Assembly (NCBI RefSeq): GCF_003711515.1
Contig: NW_021167082.1
Coordinates: forward strand, 2,349,691-2,413,690
From: Sodiomyces alkalinus F11
Taxonomy: Eukaryota; Ascomycota; Sordariomycetes; Glomerellales; Plectosphaerellaceae
Length of the DNA stretch: 64,000 bases
Reading direction: 5' to 3'
A model generated the notes under the pieces. That model searched no databases, was not told where the DNA came from, and saw only the letters and a program-made list of their open reading frames with translations. A program made the position numbers and the translations under genes. Positions 60,871-64,000 of this stretch are shown here, piece after piece (within the stretch, counting starts at the first letter, position 1; each line of letters opens with the position of its first letter).

Positions 60871-63044
60871 ATGGACGATTCCACGGCATATGATTCACCA
60901 ACCAATGCCCTCTCTTCGGAGAGGAGTCCAAACTCTGCCCAAGAAGCGGCGCAACCAGTATCGAGCATGCCCACTGAGTCGGCTGAAGTATCCGAAGGTA
61001 AGTGCTAGTCGAGGCTAGGACGTCGCATTAAACCTTCAAATTGCTTAATCCTCCCCCCCGCCTGGCAGATGTCAAAATGACAGACACTTCCGCACGCGAC
61101 ATTATTCCCAAACAAGACAGTGTGACACCGGCACCTCCCGGCACCTCCGACAACGCTCCAAATGCCCATCATGCCCTTGACACGGGCAACAATAACACGA
61201 GTCAGGTGGAAACTCGCGAGGAGAATACCACGGGCAACGAGACCGAGGGTCGAGACGAAAACTCAAAGGATGCGCTAGACACGGCCGCCCGGGATCATCT
61301 TATCTCACAGACGCATGCGATCATTCTGCCAAGTTACAGCACATGGTTCGACATGAATGCAATTCACGACATCGAGCGCAAGGCTGTGCCAGAATTTTTC
61401 AACAGTCGCAATCGAAGCAAGACCCCCTCTGTGTATAAAGATTATCGCGACTTCATGATCAACACCTACCGACTCAATCCCTCTGAGTATCTCACAGTGA
61501 CTGCTTGCAGACGCAACCTGGCAGGGGACGTATGCGCCATCATGCGTGTGCATGCCTTCCTTGAGCAGTGGGGTCTCATCAACTACCAGGTAGGACGTTC
61601 AAGAGCTCGTGTCTATAATCTGCCCTCTCTGGTTGCTAATGGTTTCCAGGTTGACGGCGAACACCGTCCGTCGAACGTTGGCCCTCCCTACACTGGCCAT
61701 TTCAAGGTCATTTGCGATACGCCGCGTGGTCTCCAGGTCTTCCAGCCCTCACCAGCCAACAAGACCATGGAGGGTCAACAGAACGAAGATACCGACAAAA
61801 AGGCTGGGAAAGGTCCGAATAAGGCCCATTCAACGGTGGAGGTACGCCGTAACATCTTCCACGGGCACGCGAAAACGACTGCCGTGAACACTATGAGAGA
61901 CGGGTCAAATGGGGAGGTCACCACTGTTAATGGCGTTTCGAACTCCGAGGACGTGTCAAAGTCGCCAGAGACAAAGGTGAACTGTCACGTGTGTGGCATC
62001 GACTGCACTAGGCTTTACTATCACCACAACCCGCGAGACGGCAGCAAGCAGGTTAGGTTTGACGTATGCCCCAGCTGCCATATTGGCAATCACCTTCCAA
62101 GCAACCTAGAGAAGAGCGATTTCACGCGTGCTTCGAACCCCACCTACACGTCTGTCCTCGATCGGGACGCTCCCTGGAGCGATGCCGAGACAATGCGTCT
62201 GCTTGAGGGATTGGAGCGGTTCGACGACGACTGGGGGGAGATTGCCGATCACGTAGGCACTCGAACCCGGGAGGAATGTGTCCTCCGATTTCTTCAGCTG
62301 GACATTGAGGACAAGTATATCGACTCTGAATTCAGCAATCTTGACGGCTTTGGCGAGAAGCAGCTGCCTTTCAATCAAGCCGACATCCCCGTTATGTCCG
62401 TGATTGGGTTTTTGGCTGGATTAGCAGACCCAGCTAGCACGGCGGCAGCGGCCCAGAAGTCGGCTGATGAGCTCAAGCGCAGGCTACGTAGCCAGCTTGA
62501 GGGTGGAGGAAAGAGCCCTGGGACATCGATCAAAGGCAAGGGCAAGGACGAAGGCGGAGATTCGGACGCCATGGAAGTTGACCCGCAACACGACCTTACG
62601 ACTGATACCAGAGAGACGGCGACAGCCAAAACCGTCGCATCCATATCCCTGGCCTCCATTGGAGCGCGCGCTGCTGGGCTGGCGACTCACGAGGAACGAG
62701 AGATGACTCGGCTAGTTTCCGCAGCGGCGAATGTGACGTTGGAGAAGCTGGAATTGAAGTTGAAATACTTCAGCGAGATGGAGATTATGCTGCACGCCGA
62801 GCGTCAGGAACTGGAAAAGGCGCGCCATCAACTCTTCCTTGACCGACTGGCGTTCAAACGACGGGTTCAGGAGGTTCAAGAATCTTTCAAGGCCGCCGCT
62901 CTCACAGGGGGTGATCAGCTTTTACGCCTAGCCGAAGGCGATGGTCTGACCCATGGGGATAGGCTTGGACTCCAGTCAGACGGTTCGGCATCCACCGTAC
63001 TGCCTCTAACCGGTGAAGAGCCAATTCGAAGCCTTGAGCTTTAG
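60871..63044 (+). CDS. rsc8: SWI3/RSC8-family subunit of SWI/SNF-RSC chromatin remodelling complex
   Basis: Three exons: 60871-60997, 61069-61589 and 61650-63044, giving 680 residues. Intron 1 (71 bp, GTAAGT...CAG, phase 1) joins to restore E-D-V-K-M-T-D. Intron 2 (60 bp, GTAGGA...CAG with CTAAT branch-like site, phase 0) is in frame and stop-free, so simple ORF calling retains it; removing it restores the conserved N-Y-Q-V-D junction. Domains: acidic N-terminus; SWIRM at about 120-220; zinc-binding segment with C328/C331 and C356/C359; SANT at about 388-440 (W392); helical segment; C-terminal coiled coil at about 577-630. This domain set defines the scaffold subunit that dimerises through the coiled coil and organises the nuclear remodeller; yeast Rsc8 is essential. 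It is the only intact gene in the window, with no RIP damage. SWI3 versus RSC8 naming is uncertain, since filamentous fungi may share one subunit. Confidence 0.95.
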
Positions 63045-63337
63045 ACCACCCTGGCCCTAGGAGTGATTTAGGATGGCTTCGTGACGATTCTGATTAGTCG
63101 AACCGAGGAGTGCAGGCGGTGAAGGAAAAGGCAAGGAGGGAAAGCTTGGGACAAATGCTTCGGTGCTGCTTTCTTTTACTTAACAGAACTCACGAGGTGG
63201 TGTGTTCTGTGGCTATCTATGTAAAATGGGCGACAGCGGAGGGTTGCGTAATGACAAACCCCTTAGTTGCCGTTGGGTTGTTTGGCTGCACTGCGTTCTG
63301 CACTTGTAATCTTGTACCTGTATGAATAAGGTACCTT
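63045..63337 (+). other. 3' region of the SWI3/RSC8 gene
   Basis: Ordinary composition, presumed 3' untranslated region. A possible A-rich cleavage signal 'gaataagg' lies at about 63324-63331, right before the next element begins, so transcription may terminate close to or inside the LTR. The two small open frames here have no recognisable features; 63217-63399 runs into the LTR. Confidence 0.5.
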
Positions 63338-64000
63338 TGTCGCATGGGCGCACGGACCACGACGTGGTCCATAGGGGATCCAGGGGGGATCCACGCCATG
63401 ACTAAGGGCTTCGGATATCGGGGACCTCGGGCATGAGGATATGACAGGGGCGGATACCGGAAAAGACCGGATAGGATCTAAATAATATAGTACCTATAAC
63501 AGAGTCTTCACCACCTAAATTAAGGGTATAAGAGACTTATACAGATAAAACTTAATATAATATATATATACGAGATTTCTGCTCTACTAAGTTAAGTATA
63601 TAAGTGCTCTTTTAACGTGCGATAGTTATAAGCCTGGTTTATAACGCCTAGATATTAATAAGGCTACCACTATTCTACTATAAAAAAGCCATCACGTCTA
63701 TATAAGCACTGTTAAATAACTACTATCGACCTAATTAGAGTAATTAAAAGATTAATTAACCTACCTATTAATTAATCTACCTATTAATTAACTGACCGAT
63801 AAGGAAGCAAAGATATCTTCTAATATATCTAACGCCGAATAAAAGGCGGCCGCCACTACCCTTATTAACTAAAGGGATTAGGTAATATAGGAGCACGCCG
63901 TGCGCGGTAAATCTGCCTCTTACTAGGAGAACTATCTTAATCTAAAGCTAAGCGACAAGGAGGCCGATATCTACCTACTTCTTAAGCCTATATTACCTAA
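63338..64000 (+). mobile_element. Copia-A4, 5' LTR and start of gag (cut by window end)
   Basis: LTR 63338-63624 (287 bp), from TGTCGCATGGG to GTGCGATA, followed by the primer-binding site 'GTTATAAGCCTGG' and a leader closely matching copia-A2 (51449-51700). The presumed gag start near 63800 reads ATA. The element points away from the gene. The first 110 bp or so keep CA/TG at many sites where the other LTRs have TA, so mutation begins part-way into the LTR. The target duplication cannot be checked because the other end lies outside; the five bases before it are ACCTT. Confidence 0.92.

Noticed and set aside
61041..61068. Translation start of the SWI3/RSC8 gene at TTG 61041
   Set aside because: This stretch is the 3' end of intron 1 (polypyrimidine run plus CAG). 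The upstream exon with ATG at 60871 joins in frame to the conserved sequence.

Overview
The window looks like an AT-shifted heterochromatic block of a filamentous ascomycete (Pezizomycotina). It contains one intact single-copy gene surrounded by dead transposable elements. The elements show a strong repeat-induced point mutation (RIP)-like signature. CpA/TpG has been replaced almost everywhere by TpA, premature stops are mostly TAG or TAA where CAG, CAA or TGG codons are expected, Cys codons have become Tyr, and start codons have become ATA. CpG is largely kept, so the DNA is full of TA steps without being extremely AT-rich. The gene island (about 60.5-63.45 kb) has ordinary composition, introns and codon use. 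I see no RNA genes, CRISPR arrays or prokaryotic features.

Layout. 1-18863: a minus-strand Ty3/Gypsy element (Gypsy-1), cut off by the window start and split twice: by a complete minus-strand Ty1/copia element (copia-A1, 4313-10660, TSD TTTCG) and, 20 bp further on, by a complete plus-strand Tad-like LINE (LINE-1, 10686-16924, 11-bp TSD and A-rich tail). 18864-20580: an unassigned tract holding a 247-codon RIP-scarred reading frame. 20581-26913: a second copy of the same Gypsy (Gypsy-2). 26914-33549: a mosaic of fragments: copia-B integrase, the 5' end of a LINE-1 copy, a scrap of Gypsy-3 type, copia-B reverse transcriptase/RNase H, a copia-C RNase H, and an LTR remnant.

33558-60091 is one large nest. 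An outer minus-strand copia-A element has a LINE (LINE-2) inserted in its left LTR. LINE-2 itself contains a complete Gypsy element (Gypsy-3, 35681-42891). The outer element also carries a plus-strand copy of its own family (copia-A2, 51163-57426, TSD AAAGG) in its integrase. The two halves of the split left LTR (184 + 91 bp) add up exactly to the 275 bp of the right LTR, which supports this reconstruction.

60097-60500 is an AT-rich spacer. 60871-63044 is the only functional gene, a three-exon SWI3/RSC8-family chromatin-remodelling subunit (SWIRM, zinc-binding, SANT and C-terminal coiled-coil segments). A further copia-A element (A4) starts 293 bp after its stop codon and runs off the window. 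The part of A4's LTR nearest the gene is much less mutated than the rest.

I found no new enzymatic or defence system. What is notable is genome biology: a readable insertion chronology, a sharp limit of RIP around a gene expected to be essential, use of internal (half) initiator-tRNA priming by the copia-A family, an assembly duplication around a 15-N gap, and a few stretches I could not assign.
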